Shown here one piece after another: positions 24,406 through 33,173 of a DNA stretch of 64,000 nucleotides. The position numbers and the translations under genes are program-made. Every line of letters begins with the position of its first letter. Positions within the stretch are counted from its first letter, which is position 1. The notes under the pieces were generated by a model, which saw nothing but the letters and a program-made list of their open reading frames with translations, was not told the origin of the DNA and searched no databases. Origin of the DNA: JABMPO01 sp964539785 (lineage in GTDB: Bacteria > Fidelibacterota > Marinisomatia > Marinisomatales > TCS56); the NCBI GenBank assembly GCA_964539785.1, contig CAZIJQ010000006.1, positions 8,329-72,328 of the forward strand. The letters are read 5' to 3'.

Positions 24406-25956
24406 TTAACGGGATTGTTCCTTTTCAAGTCCGATTTGATCAGTAACATCGGAACCGGATTTTACTGAAATAAAACGAAAATCATCCATCGGTACCGAAT
24501 TATCATTTTTTATCTTGATGTGAACCAGATTTTGCCACATCAATCCACGCATTACCCGGTGTTTTTGATCTCGTAAGTAATCTGCCATAGTTGTGTGTAA
24601 ATGCAATTCCAGGCGTAAATCACGATATTTGGCGCGGTAGCGTCTAATCCAGTGGTCAATACGGGTAAGAACCGCATCCTTGGAAAGAATTCGCCCGGAA
24701 CCATGACAAACCGGACATTCATCGCTCATTGAATCCAGCAAACTCAAGCGGATGCGCTGGCGAGTCATCTCAAGCAGTCCGAATTCTGAAATCGGTGAAA
24801 CGGCAACCTTGGCGCGGTCTTTTCGCAATTCTTTACGAAGTTCGAAATAAATCTTGCGTTTATTCGCTTCCTCGCGCATATCAATAAAATCAATTACGAT
24901 CAGTCCTGATAAGTCCCGTAATCTTAGTTGCCGTGCCACCTCACGGGTTGCTTCAAGGTTGATCTTCAGAGAATTGGCTTCATGCTCTTTTTTACCGATG
25001 AATCGTCCGCTATTGACGTCAACTACAACCATCGCTTCAGTTTTTTCAATAATCAGGTAAGCACCGCTTTTAAGCCAGACCTTGGCACGCATCAGTTTAT
25101 CGATCTCGGTTTCAATCCCCTTAGCTTCAAACAAAGGTGTTTTGGATTTATGTAGTTCAAACCGGGAAGCCAGATTGGGGGATACATCTTCGAGGTAATT
25201 CTGCAATTTTTTAAATAGCTTGCGGCGATCAATAACAATTTTCCCAATATCCGGGGTAAAAAGATCGCGCACTACACTGGAGGCTGTCTCCATATCTTCG
25301 TAAACCAATGAGGGCGCGTGGTTTTGATTGGCTTTAGTGAGCAATTTATTCCAGTTGTTAACTAAAGCCTCGTAGTCATTACTTATAAATTCTTCACTTT
25401 TACCCTCAGCAACAGTCCTGACAATAATTCCGAAATTATCTTCTTTCAGCCCGGACACAATTTTTTTCAGGCGTCTTCTTTCATATTTATCCCAGATTTT
25501 TTTGGAAATGCCGATATAATTTGCATTAGGAACCAAAACCAGCAATCTGCCCGGTAAAGCGGTTTCGGTAGTAACCCGGGGTCCTTTACCGGCAAAAGGT
25601 TCCTTTATTACCTGTACAAAGATGTCCTGCCCGGTGGTTAAATCGACTTGGATTCGATCGCTGTTTTTCCGATTGCGCTTGTTGCTGGGGGAATTATTAT
25701 ACTCTTCCTCCGTATCGGCCAGGAAAGCGTTATTTTCAATTTCTGAAAATGGCAGAAAGGCATTGATATCATATCCGATATCAACAAAGGCCGCCTGCAT
25801 TCCGGGGATTACATTTTCAACTTTTCCATAATAAATATTACCCACCATTCGTTGGTGGTCAGGCTTTTCCACATAAACTTCAACCAACTGATCGTCTTCT
25901 AAAATTGCAATCCTGGTCTCGCCAATGCTTTCATTAATAAAAATTTCTTTCTTCAT
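24406..25956 (-). CDS. rng: Ribonuclease E/G family endoribonuclease
   Basis: 516 residues from the ATG at 25956 (AAGGAA upstream). An S1-type RNA-binding domain (about 37-125; GNIYYGKVENVIPGMQAAFVDIG) is followed by the RNase H-like/DNase-like catalytic domain with the metal-binding MVVVDVNSGRFIGK near residue 315 and Asp in LIVIDFIDM. The zinc-link motif CPVCHGSG follows near residue 425. Its length matches RNase G, without the long scaffold tail of RNase E. It processes rRNA and degrades mRNA. It is first in an operon with L21 and L27, an arrangement common in many phyla. Confidence 0.95.
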   Translation of the reverse strand: MKKEIFINESIGETRIAILEDDQLVEVYVEKPDHQRMVGNIYYGKVENVIPGMQAAFVDIGYDINAFLPFSEIENNAFLADTEEEYNNSPSNKRNRKNSDRIQVDLTTGQDIFVQVIKEPFAGKGPRVTTETALPGRLLVLVPNANYIGISKKIWDKYERRRLKKIVSGLKEDNFGIIVRTVAEGKSEEFISNDYEALVNNWNKLLTKANQNHAPSLVYEDMETASSVVRDLFTPDIGKIVIDRRKLFKKLQNYLEDVSPNLASRFELHKSKTPLFEAKGIETEIDKLMRAKVWLKSGAYLIIEKTEAMVVVDVNSGRFIGKKEHEANSLKINLEATREVARQLRLRDLSGLIVIDFIDMREEANKRKIYFELRKELRKDRAKVAVSPISEFGLLEMTRQRIRLSLLDSMSDECPVCHGSGRILSKDAVLTRIDHWIRRYRAKYRDLRLELHLHTTMADYLRDQKHRVMRGLMWQNLVHIKIKNDNSVPMDDFRFISVKSGSDVTDQIGLEKEQSR

Positions 25957-26489
25957 ATTCCTTGTCCCAGTATAATGAATCCGGGTTTTGCAACTCAAAT
26001 AAGAGAGGAAATGCCAATAATCAGCACACCACTTAACGCTGGTGTAGTTAGTTGGTTGATGCTACCGCTGAAGCAGGACGATAGTCGGTAATTGTTACCA
26101 GCAGTTTGCGATGAAAGCAAGGTGAAGGAAATAAAAAAAATCTTTATCTAAGTAAAAAATTTTGTTTTTATCGGAAAAAATGCTTCAAAAATCGCCTTCA
26201 ATCCGTCTTCATCGATACCGAAACTAAGGCTTTTCAATAAAACTCCCAAGTGCTTAATAATGAGAGACGGGTTGAGTATTTACAGATAATTAGCGATTCA
26301 AGTATCAGATTATTAAGTATTACCGCAGGATTTCGGGATGATTATATGAGTTTACAGACACTATTATTTACTATCATTGATTGCTGAATCGCTTGATGTA
26401 ATTTTGAAATGTGATTCATTGACGTTAATACTAAAGACAAACTGTTTATGTCCTGATCGTAATCAATTAATTCAGATGGAACAATCATT
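25957..26489. other. 533-base intergenic region, divergent promoters expected
   Basis: Lies between the start of rng (minus) and the CysQ gene (plus). It is AT-rich with several poly-A runs and must contain promoters in both directions. I see no ORF with a ribosome site, no tRNA and no strong hairpin. Confidence 0.5.
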
Positions 26490-27275
26490 TTGAAAACCAC
26501 TTCCCAGGAATTACAACTGGCCAAATCCGCGGCCCATGAAGCGGGCACGCTTATTATGAAATATTATAAGTCCGAATATGAAGTTAAGGAAAAAGGTTAT
26601 CATAATCCGGTTACTACGGCGGATCATGCCGCGGATTCTTTTTTGAAGTCGATTCTGACTAATGCCTATCCCGAGTATGGCTGGCTATCTGAAGAAACGG
26701 TGGATTCTCCGGATCGCTTACGGAAAGAGCGGGTATGGGTTGTTGATCCGCTGGATGGCACTAAAGAGTTTATTGAAGGCGTACCGCATTTTGTTGTCAG
26801 CATCGCATTAGTGGAAGACCAATTACCAATAATAGGAGTGTTGCTCAATCCGGTTTCCGGTGATCTTTTTTATGCCGCCAATGGCCTGGGCGCTTATCTG
26901 AATGATGAAAGAATCACCTGCAGTACTAAAGAAAATTCCGCCGATATGGTAATTCTAAACAGTCGATCCGAAACCCGTCGCGGATTATGGGAGCCATTTT
27001 TTAACTCATTTCGGGAATTGCGGCCAATTGGCAGCGTGGCCTATAAATTGGGTTTGACTGCGGCCGGAAAAGCTGATATATTTGCGTCCCTACGTCCGAA
27101 AAATGAATGGGATATCTGTGCCGGAAATTGCTTGATCAATGAAGCGGGTGGGAAATTGATTGATCTAAATGGAAATCCGGTAACATATAATAATTCAAAG
27201 ACCTTAATTACACCTGGACTGATTGCCGGTGACCCGGACGCGGTGAATAAAACGTTTGAAATTCTAAAAAATTAA
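26490..27275 (+). CDS. cysQ: 3'(2'),5'-bisphosphate nucleotidase / inositol monophosphatase family
   Basis: 261 residues with the metal-binding signatures of the family: the first aspartate in VTTADHAADSF, WLSEET, then WVVDPLDGTKEFI (DPxDGT) near residue 88, and NEWDICAGNCLINEAGG (WDxxAG) near residue 210. CysQ hydrolyses pAp, a by-product of sulfate assimilation. The start is TTG at 26490: the nearest ATG (26476) is in another frame and stops at once. The next gene starts 10 bases downstream, so it is probably co-transcribed with thyX. Other inositol monophosphatases cannot be excluded. Confidence 0.88.
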   Translation: MKTTSQELQLAKSAAHEAGTLIMKYYKSEYEVKEKGYHNPVTTADHAADSFLKSILTNAYPEYGWLSEETVDSPDRLRKERVWVVDPLDGTKEFIEGVPHFVVSIALVEDQLPIIGVLLNPVSGDLFYAANGLGAYLNDERITCSTKENSADMVILNSRSETRRGLWEPFFNSFRELRPIGSVAYKLGLTAAGKADIFASLRPKNEWDICAGNCLINEAGGKLIDLNGNPVTYNNSKTLITPGLIAGDPDAVNKTFEILKN

Positions 27276-27285
27276 CGAGGAGAAT

Positions 27286-28251
27286 ATGGGTAGTTCAGAA
27301 ATACCGGCTGGCGCAGTCAAATGTCTGGATAAAGGGTTTATCCGTTTGGTTGATTCCATGGGCGGCGACGCGGCGATTGTGCAGGCTGCCCGCGTAAGTT
27401 ATGGCAAGGGTACCACTAAAGTATCCCGAGACCGGGCTTTGATACGCTATCTCATGCGGCATCATCATTCGACGCCATTTGAGATGGTGGAATTAAAATT
27501 CCATGCCAAGATGCCCATTTTTGTGGCGCGCCAGTGGGTTCGGCATCGCACAGCAAATATAAATGAATACAGTTTACGATATTCGGAAGCAATGGATGAT
27601 TTCTACATTCCCCGACCAGAAGATATCCATTTTCAGAGTACGGTCAATAAACAGGGCCGTGAGATTACCGAAGTTCCACTGGATTTGAGAGAAAAAACAG
27701 TAGCTTATTTTAAAGAAATGTCCAGAAACAGCTATGCAATGTATAATGAGTTGAATGAAGCGGGAATTGCCCGCGAATTAGCCCGGGCTGTTTTGCCAGT
27801 TAATATTTATACGCAGTGGTACTGGAAAAACGATTTGCACAACACTTTCCATTTTTTGCGGTTGCGCATGGATCAACATGCCCAGTACGAGATTCGGGTT
27901 TACGCCGAGGCTATGGCTTCCATGGTGAAAGAAGTTGCGCCCATGGCGTACGAAGCTTTCGAAGATTACATTTTAAATGGAATGTATTTTTCGCGATTAG
28001 ATCGGGAAATTTTTTCGCAGAATTTACCTGAGCGGGTAATTGATGATCTACTGGAAGATGCGATTTACCGGATTGTTGCCGGTTTGAACGCCAACAAACC
28101 GCGTGATAAAAACGAACTATACGATTTATATAAAAAGGAAGGCGGCCAGGATTCCGAAGCTGATTTTGCAATTAAGAGAATAGCAGCGCCGGATACCGCA
28201 GGTAATGTTTTTGAAATGCGGGAGTTGAAAGATAAACTGAAAATGATCTAA
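27286..28251 (+). CDS. thyX: FAD-dependent thymidylate synthase
   Basis: 321 residues with the ThyX motif RHRTANINEYSLRYSE near residue 87, matching RHRxxSxNxxSxRY apart from small substitutions. Upstream are GGDAAIVQAARVSYGK and HHHSTPFEMVELKFHAK. ThyX methylates dUMP using FAD and methylenetetrahydrofolate, replacing ThyA. It is longer than the usual 220-260 residues because of an extended linker (about 110-145) and a C-terminal tail. GAGGAG lies ahead of the ATG. A dCMP deaminase at 56.2 kb could feed the same pathway. Confidence 0.96.
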   Translation: MGSSEIPAGAVKCLDKGFIRLVDSMGGDAAIVQAARVSYGKGTTKVSRDRALIRYLMRHHHSTPFEMVELKFHAKMPIFVARQWVRHRTANINEYSLRYSEAMDDFYIPRPEDIHFQSTVNKQGREITEVPLDLREKTVAYFKEMSRNSYAMYNELNEAGIARELARAVLPVNIYTQWYWKNDLHNTFHFLRLRMDQHAQYEIRVYAEAMASMVKEVAPMAYEAFEDYILNGMYFSRLDREIFSQNLPERVIDDLLEDAIYRIVAGLNANKPRDKNELYDLYKKEGGQDSEADFAIKRIAAPDTAGNVFEMRELKDKLKMI

Positions 28252-28414
28252 TTTTTAATAATAATTATCGGGGTGTACCATATAGTTGTCCATAGTAGAA
28301 TTCTGAAATTTTAATATTATTTAAATTGCCCCATTCAAATAATGATTGAATGATTTAACCAACCTGCTTATATTTATATTGTTCAATATAACATTAATAT
28401 TTTGGGAGAGGAAA

Positions 28415-29008
28415 ATGAAGAATATTATAATAGTAAGCATACTATCAGTATTATTGATTTCGTGTTTAAAGAAAGATATTGGGGAATCCGGTACTGCCAA
28501 TTCAAAAGCAAAAACATATACCATGGACTCTAAAGTTGTATATCTTGATTTAGTTGAGATGATAGAGGCCTATGATGTTAAACCGGTAGACCCAAACCAG
28601 CTTGTTCATACCAGCGCTGGGGAGGTTACCTTCATTTCAAAAAAAATTGAGGCTCCCATTGAATTTCATAAGGTAACGTTTGGCTATGACATTAATGAGG
28701 GTCAATATCGTGAAGACCATGAACAGTTATTGAAAATTGTTGCAAGATATTCACCCGATAATGAACATTGGACTCCCTGGTCAGATAATTGTTATGTGCA
28801 AGGAGAAGGACGCGGATCACCAGAAACATATATGGTTAGAAAATATTCATCTTCTCCTGAGCTAAGGGAACAGTTTGGCGGCGCCTTCAAATATTACCAG
28901 TTTAAACTGGTTTCCAGCCCTGAGAACCAGGGGAAAATATTACTCAAAAATTTAAAATTAGTAATTGGAAGGCACCCTACGCTAAAAAAAAAATTGATAA
29001 AACGCTAA
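28415..29008 (+). CDS. Lipoprotein with amidase-associated beta-sandwich domain (5' part of split amidase gene)
   Basis: 197 residues from the ATG at 28415, preceded by GGGAGAGG. A short signal peptide ends in a lipobox (LLISC, Cys near residue 17). The rest (about 40-185) is a beta-sandwich domain of the type found ahead of PGRP/amidase domains in secreted amidases (EVTFISKKIEAPIEF, RYSPDNEHWTPWSDN). The frame ends at 29008 after KKKLIKR. An A10 run at 28984-28993 lies just before this stop; one extra A continues the protein into the amidase frame. It shares about 88% identity over 146 residues with the gene at 30952. Confidence 0.8.
   Translation: MKNIIIVSILSVLLISCLKKDIGESGTANSKAKTYTMDSKVVYLDLVEMIEAYDVKPVDPNQLVHTSAGEVTFISKKIEAPIEFHKVTFGYDINEGQYREDHEQLLKIVARYSPDNEHWTPWSDNCYVQGEGRGSPETYMVRKYSSSPELREQFGGAFKYYQFKLVSSPENQGKILLKNLKLVIGRHPTLKKKLIKR
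28984..28993 (+). other. A10 slippage tract joining lipoprotein and amidase frames
   Basis: Ten consecutive A bases. Upstream the lipoprotein frame is open and downstream the amidase frame is open, displaced by one base. Adding one A by polymerase slippage, or a -1 ribosomal shift, gives one 766-residue product. A sequencing indel or true mutation would look the same. Confidence 0.6.
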
Positions 29009-30714
29009 TCTGGCCCCAGGGTTGCATAGAAGCGCCTGATTATGTATCGAGAGAAAAATGGGGACTAACCGATTCTTTAAGTAATTATAATTTAGAGAAG
29101 AGACCGCCGGAGAATAGCCCAAGCTGGAATCCCCCTGATTATCTATATCCTTCCGTAACTCATGTTTACCTCCATTGTCCGGCTATGATTCCCGAATCTT
29201 ACGAATGGGATGCTCTAGTTCGCGATATTTGGGAGCAAGGGACTTATCAAAAAAATAAAGGACAAGATTACATATATGGGGATATTAGATATGACTGGTT
29301 ATTTGATCCCGATGGGACAATTTATGAAGGTCGATTAACCAGCAGTAAGGGGATGTATGACCCAACCTATAATGTAATTAGTGCCCATATTGATGAAGGT
29401 AATTCACTGACAATGGGGATTTGCCTGCTCAGCGCCGATGGTGATTTCTCTGTTAGTGTTATGACTGAAGAACAGGAGGAAGCGCTGGTAACATTTTTAG
29501 CCTGGAAATTTGAACAGCAGCAAATAACAGATCCTCGTGTACAATTTAAACTGCATGGTACAACTGATCAATTTCGTATAGAAGGTCATAGGAATTGGCC
29601 CAATACAAATAAAGAATGTCCTAGCGATCACGTTATGGAGAAGATAGAATCAATTCGTAATAAGGTTTATAATTTATTATTGCAGGAATGTTTTGAAGAT
29701 GATGATGGCGATGATGTCCCGGATGTATTAGATAATTGCCCGGGAGTATTTAATCCTCAGCAAAATGATTGGAACGAAAACGGTATTGGTGATGCTTGCG
29801 AGGACAGTGACCTCGACGGTGTGGTTGATAAATATGATGATTGTTTTTCTTCGCCCCTAGATGGATTTGATGAGGATCAAGATAGTGTTGCTAATGCCTG
29901 CGATAATTGTCCAACTGTTTACAACCCAGATCAGGCAGATACAGATGGGGATGGGATAGGAGATTTGTGTGATGATGATATCGATGGAGACGGTATACCT
30001 AACAATATTGATAATTGCGCACAATACTACAATCCAGACCAAGAAGATTCAAATGATGATGGAATTGGCGATTCCTGTACAGAGTTGCCATGTGATGATA
30101 GTGAAGCACAAGCTCAAATTCAACAAGTCAACAATTGTTTAGACAATGTCACTGCGGCATTCAACCAAGACAAAGCTGACATATTAGAATCTCAACAAAT
30201 ATGCATAGATGAAGTAATTGCAAGTTTCCCCTTTGAAGCGCCATACGAAATATCACGAGTAAAAAATACTATAACATACTTTACAATCTGGAATAATGTG
30301 GGGGCATATAAATTGGGATGTATTGATGAATACGAATATACATTACCATTGAGTCGCGAACAATGGTTCGAAGTACGCGAATGTGCACTCGATAAAGTAG
30401 AACACGAATTGGACGAATCCGGATGGAAGAAAGATATACCTTTTGCAAACGAAGAAGAATGGTTGACTTATCTAATTGGAAAATGTAATTGCAAAGCAAG
30501 TAAGTATTTAGAATTAAGCGACCTTTATATCTCCAGTGGAACATCTGCGTTACGTTGTTTCACTGCAACAGCAGCCACTTGTGAAAATGAAAAAACCCCG
30601 GCTACATATTCAAAAGGCAATTGGTTAGGTCTAATTGCTAAGGGAAACTCATTGATTAGATACAGCGAGTCTATAGACTGTTATAGTCAACCCTACTATT
30701 ATTTTGGACATTAA
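28993..30714 (+). CDS. Peptidoglycan-recognition-type N-acetylmuramoyl-L-alanine amidase with thrombospondin type 3 repeats (3' part of split gene)
   Basis: The frame is open from 28924 to 30714 but has no ATG, GTG or TTG before 29185. That first ATG lies four codons after the His (codon 29173, in VYLHCPAM) expected to bind Zn, so translation must enter from the lipoprotein frame. The PGRP domain covers YVSREKWGL, DIRYDWLFDPDGTIYEGR, ISAHIDEGNSLTMGICLL and EGHRNWPNTNKECP with the second His and Cys ligands. It is followed by calcium-binding thrombospondin type 3 repeats (DDDGDDVPDVLDNCP, DTDGDGIGDLCDDDIDGDGIP) and a Cys-rich C-terminal domain of about 200 residues with no known family. It would cleave the amide between muramic acid and the peptide stem. 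Confidence 0.75.
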   Translation: MDKTLIWPQGCIEAPDYVSREKWGLTDSLSNYNLEKRPPENSPSWNPPDYLYPSVTHVYLHCPAMIPESYEWDALVRDIWEQGTYQKNKGQDYIYGDIRYDWLFDPDGTIYEGRLTSSKGMYDPTYNVISAHIDEGNSLTMGICLLSADGDFSVSVMTEEQEEALVTFLAWKFEQQQITDPRVQFKLHGTTDQFRIEGHRNWPNTNKECPSDHVMEKIESIRNKVYNLLLQECFEDDDGDDVPDVLDNCPGVFNPQQNDWNENGIGDACEDSDLDGVVDKYDDCFSSPLDGFDEDQDSVANACDNCPTVYNPDQADTDGDGIGDLCDDDIDGDGIPNNIDNCAQYYNPDQEDSNDDGIGDSCTELPCDDSEAQAQIQQVNNCLDNVTAAFNQDKADILESQQICIDEVIASFPFEAPYEISRVKNTITYFTIWNNVGAYKLGCIDEYEYTLPLSREQWFEVRECALDKVEHELDESGWKKDIPFANEEEWLTYLIGKCNCKASKYLELSDLYISSGTSALRCFTATAATCENEKTPATYSKGNWLGLIAKGNSLIRYSESIDCYSQPYYYFGH

Positions 30715-30782
30715 TAATATCTCATCGCTAATTATAACTAGAGTGGAAAAATCTTATCGGTATTAGCCAGAAGTATCATTAA

Positions 30783-30926
30783 TTAACAATACCTGGAATA
30801 GTTAGATTTGGGCTACATGATGTCATTAAACAAGGCCTAATTTTCGGTTTAAGTTCATATAAACCGCCTAGTGGAAATGTAGTATACAGAGGTACAGTTG
30901 GTAGGTTGTCTGGAATCCAAAGGTGA
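30783..30926 (+). pseudogene. Short ORF remnant with a VYRG motif (uncertain)
   Basis: A 47-codon open stretch between two stops, without a start codon or ribosome site. It contains PPSGNVVYRGTVGRL, resembling the VYRG core of ADP-ribosyltransferase toxins. It lies in the 235-base gap between the amidase gene and the duplicated lipoprotein and may be debris from the local duplication. The match is short and may be chance. Confidence 0.15.
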
Positions 30927-30951
30927 TGTTTTTGCAGTGCAGGAGTTGAAT

Positions 30952-31569
30952 ATGAAAAATATCGTAATAATAATAAGTATTTCATCAATAGTATTATTAT
31001 CGTGTGTAAAAAAAGATGTTGATGGGAATTCTGCGGATGAATCAAAAATTGAAAGAAATAAAACTGTCAATTCAGAGTCTAAAATATATACCTCTGCTTC
31101 TGAAGTTGTATATCTTGATTTAGTTGAAATGATGGAGACGTATGATGTTAAACCGGTAGATCCAAATCAGCTTGTTCATACCAGCGCTGGGGAGGTTACA
31201 TTCATTTCTAAGAAAATTGAGGCGCCCATTGAATTTCATAAGGTAACGTTTGGATATGACATTAATGAGAGCCAATATCGTGAAGACCATGAACAGTCAT
31301 TGAAATTATTTGTACGATATTCTGCAAACAATGAACTATGGTCTTCTTGGTCAGATAATTGTCTTGTGCAAGGGGAAGGACGAGGATCACCAGAAACATA
31401 TATGGTTAGACAGTATTCTCCTTCTCCTGAGCTAAGGGAACAGTTTGGCGGCGCCTTCAAATATTATCAGTTTAAGCTGGTTTCCAGCCCTGAGAATCAG
31501 GGGGAAATATTACTCGAAGAATTAAAATTGGTGATTGGAAGATACGGCAGTAAAAAAACTAAAAAGTAA
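30952..31569 (+). CDS. Lipoprotein paralogue of the amidase beta-sandwich, without amidase domain
   Basis: 205 residues from the ATG at 30952. The lipobox is LLSC near residue 18. From VVYLDLVEMM to KLVIGR it differs from the gene at 28415 at about 18 of 146 positions, and the DNA is nearly identical in places, so the duplication is recent or maintained by conversion. Here the C-terminus ends YGSKKTKK with a stop directly before the radC ATG, and no amidase follows. The longer region between lipobox and domain (about 20-45) is unlike copy 1. It may act as a decoy or partner, or be a relic of a second amidase. Confidence 0.8.
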   Translation: MKNIVIIISISSIVLLSCVKKDVDGNSADESKIERNKTVNSESKIYTSASEVVYLDLVEMMETYDVKPVDPNQLVHTSAGEVTFISKKIEAPIEFHKVTFGYDINESQYREDHEQSLKLFVRYSANNELWSSWSDNCLVQGEGRGSPETYMVRQYSPSPELREQFGGAFKYYQFKLVSSPENQGEILLEELKLVIGRYGSKKTKK

Positions 31570-32256
31570 ATGAACATGTCAACTCACATGGTAGGAACTG
31601 GCCACCGCCAGCGTCTGCGGGAACGGTTTTTGAAAGCCGGTTTGGACAGCCTGCGGGATTATGAAATTGTTGAGCTATTGTTGACGTTGGGAACTCCCCG
31701 CCGGGATTGCAAGAAACCAGCCCGCGATCTTTTGACGGAATTTGGTTCTTTGCGCGCCGTACTCGAGGCAAGTTCTGCTGGTCTAAGGAAAATCAATGGC
31801 ATTGGTCCTGCCAACATCTTTGGTCTGAAATTGATCCGGGCAGTGATCGACCGCTATTTGAAAGATCGCATAATTGAGCGTGATTTTATCGAGAGTTCCG
31901 AGCAGGTGATCGAGTTTCTCAGTCACACACTCAGCTTTCGGGATCGTGAAACATTCCTGGTTATATATTTAAATGGTCGTAATCAGATTCTGGCTTCCGA
32001 AGAATTATTCACCGGTACGCTCACAACTTCAGCCGTCTATCCTCGCGAAGTTGTAAAAAAAGCGCTATCCAATAAGGCCGCCGCCCTGATTTTTGTACAC
32101 AATCACCCCAGCGGTAATTTGAATCCCAGTAAAGATGATATTGCCATTACTAAAAAATTAAAAGCCGCAGTTGCAACAATTGATGTAGCTGTACACGATC
32201 ACATTATCGTTGCCGGAAACGGCCATTATTCAATGGCTGATCATGGACTGCTATAG
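31570..32256 (+). CDS. radC: RadC-like JAB domain protein
   Basis: 228 residues. An N-terminal helix-hairpin-helix region (about 55-85; INGIGPANIFGLKL) is followed by the JAB/MPN domain (about 105-228) with the metallopeptidase motif HNHPSGNLNPSKDD near residue 177. RadC family proteins were once linked to DNA repair; activity is unproven and the MPN fold suggests a metal-dependent hydrolase. The ATG follows the lipoprotein stop without a gap (an ATG two codons later is possible). Full length. Confidence 0.95.
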   Translation: MNMSTHMVGTGHRQRLRERFLKAGLDSLRDYEIVELLLTLGTPRRDCKKPARDLLTEFGSLRAVLEASSAGLRKINGIGPANIFGLKLIRAVIDRYLKDRIIERDFIESSEQVIEFLSHTLSFRDRETFLVIYLNGRNQILASEELFTGTLTTSAVYPREVVKKALSNKAAALIFVHNHPSGNLNPSKDDIAITKKLKAAVATIDVAVHDHIIVAGNGHYSMADHGLL

Positions 32257-32646
32257 TCTGGCCTTTTATGCGACCTTACTCAAATTGAAAAAACAAACTG
32301 ATACTTTTTAGCGGAATACAGGTCAGTATTCACCTGCAAACTGTACAGCGGTGTCAATTTATAACGTATACCAGCGGTCATACCGACCGTTTACTGAAAC
32401 GGTTGTGCAAGCACAACCTGCGTCCTGATGAAAAGGAACTTCGATTGGTAACCAGTAGCTTTCTCTTTTTATTATTACCAAGAAATTTGTAAAATTTGTG
32501 AAATCGTTAACGTCAGTTGATTCACAAGTACAATTAACCAATAATTTTTGTACCTAAAGTGCCTTTTTCAGGGACGACTAGTTACCAGTTATCAGGAAAC
32601 GTAGAAACGTTGCCAGAAATAATCAGAGTAAATCAGGAGAAATTCC
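32257..32646. other. 390-base intergenic region with a small hairpin
   Basis: No gene supported. A perfect hairpin GGTTGTGC-AA-GCACAACC lies at 32401-32418 without a T run. A ribosome site (CAGGAGAAAT) for the next gene is at the right end. Confidence 0.5.
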
Positions 32647-33099
32647 ATGTTCAGCACAGCGCGTTATTTCATAAAAACAGCTTTAGGTTTTTTTATCATT
32701 GGGTTGCTAACCGGTCTTTACATTTACGGTGGTTTTGCTTTTGATTGGGTGGTTTCCTATTCTTTGATTAATGCCCATATCCACATCCTTTTGATGGGCG
32801 GTGTATTTATGATGATACTGGGCGTGGCGGTTTGGTTTTTCCCGCGACCAACCAAGGATGATAAGAAATATCGTCCCATTGTGGTACTCTGGATATATTA
32901 GATATTTACGATCTCCACCTCGGCCAGATTTGTTATTGAAATTCTGCAGGGGATTTATTCTCTACCGGGATTGTACACCGCCGGGTTCTGGTTATCGGTA
33001 ATCCAGGTGTTGGCCTCAGTGGGACTGGTAATATCTATTTGGGGCCGAATCAGACCAGTTGGCAGCCAGATCCGGGAGAAAAAAGGGGAACGATTCTAA
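32647..33099 (+). pseudogene. Heme-copper oxidase subunit I-like small membrane protein with in-frame amber codon
   Basis: Starting at the ATG at 32647, the frame reads through two to three membrane helices (YFIKTALGFFIIGLLTGLY, NAHIHILLMGGVFMMILGVAVWFFPRP) to a TAG at 32899-32901. It then continues in the same frame for 66 codons (FTISTSARFVIEILQGIY..., ending KKGERF) to a TAA at 33097. The HIH motif near residue 44 and the WFFPRP turn match the first heme-ligand region of small cbb3/heme-copper oxidase-like proteins. The sequence is collinear on both sides of the TAG, so only one nonsense change is needed. Likely a recent pseudogene; function of the intact family is poorly known. Confidence 0.6.
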
Positions 33100-33173
33100 A
33101 TCTGATCAGCTCCCCCTTGGTAACTAATTCATGTCAGAATCTGTCGCTACATTTATCCGATATTATCAGTAAA

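Noticed and set aside
25969..25998. Possible -35/-10 promoter (TTGAGT, 18 bases, TATACT) on the minus strand ahead of rng
   Set aside because: It would leave a 5' leader of only about 6 bases before the ATG, so it is not reliable.
32899..32901. Amber codon as pyrrolysine or selenocysteine recoding
   Set aside because: TAG is not a selenocysteine codon, the protein family has no known pyrrolysine, and a nonsense mutation is simpler.
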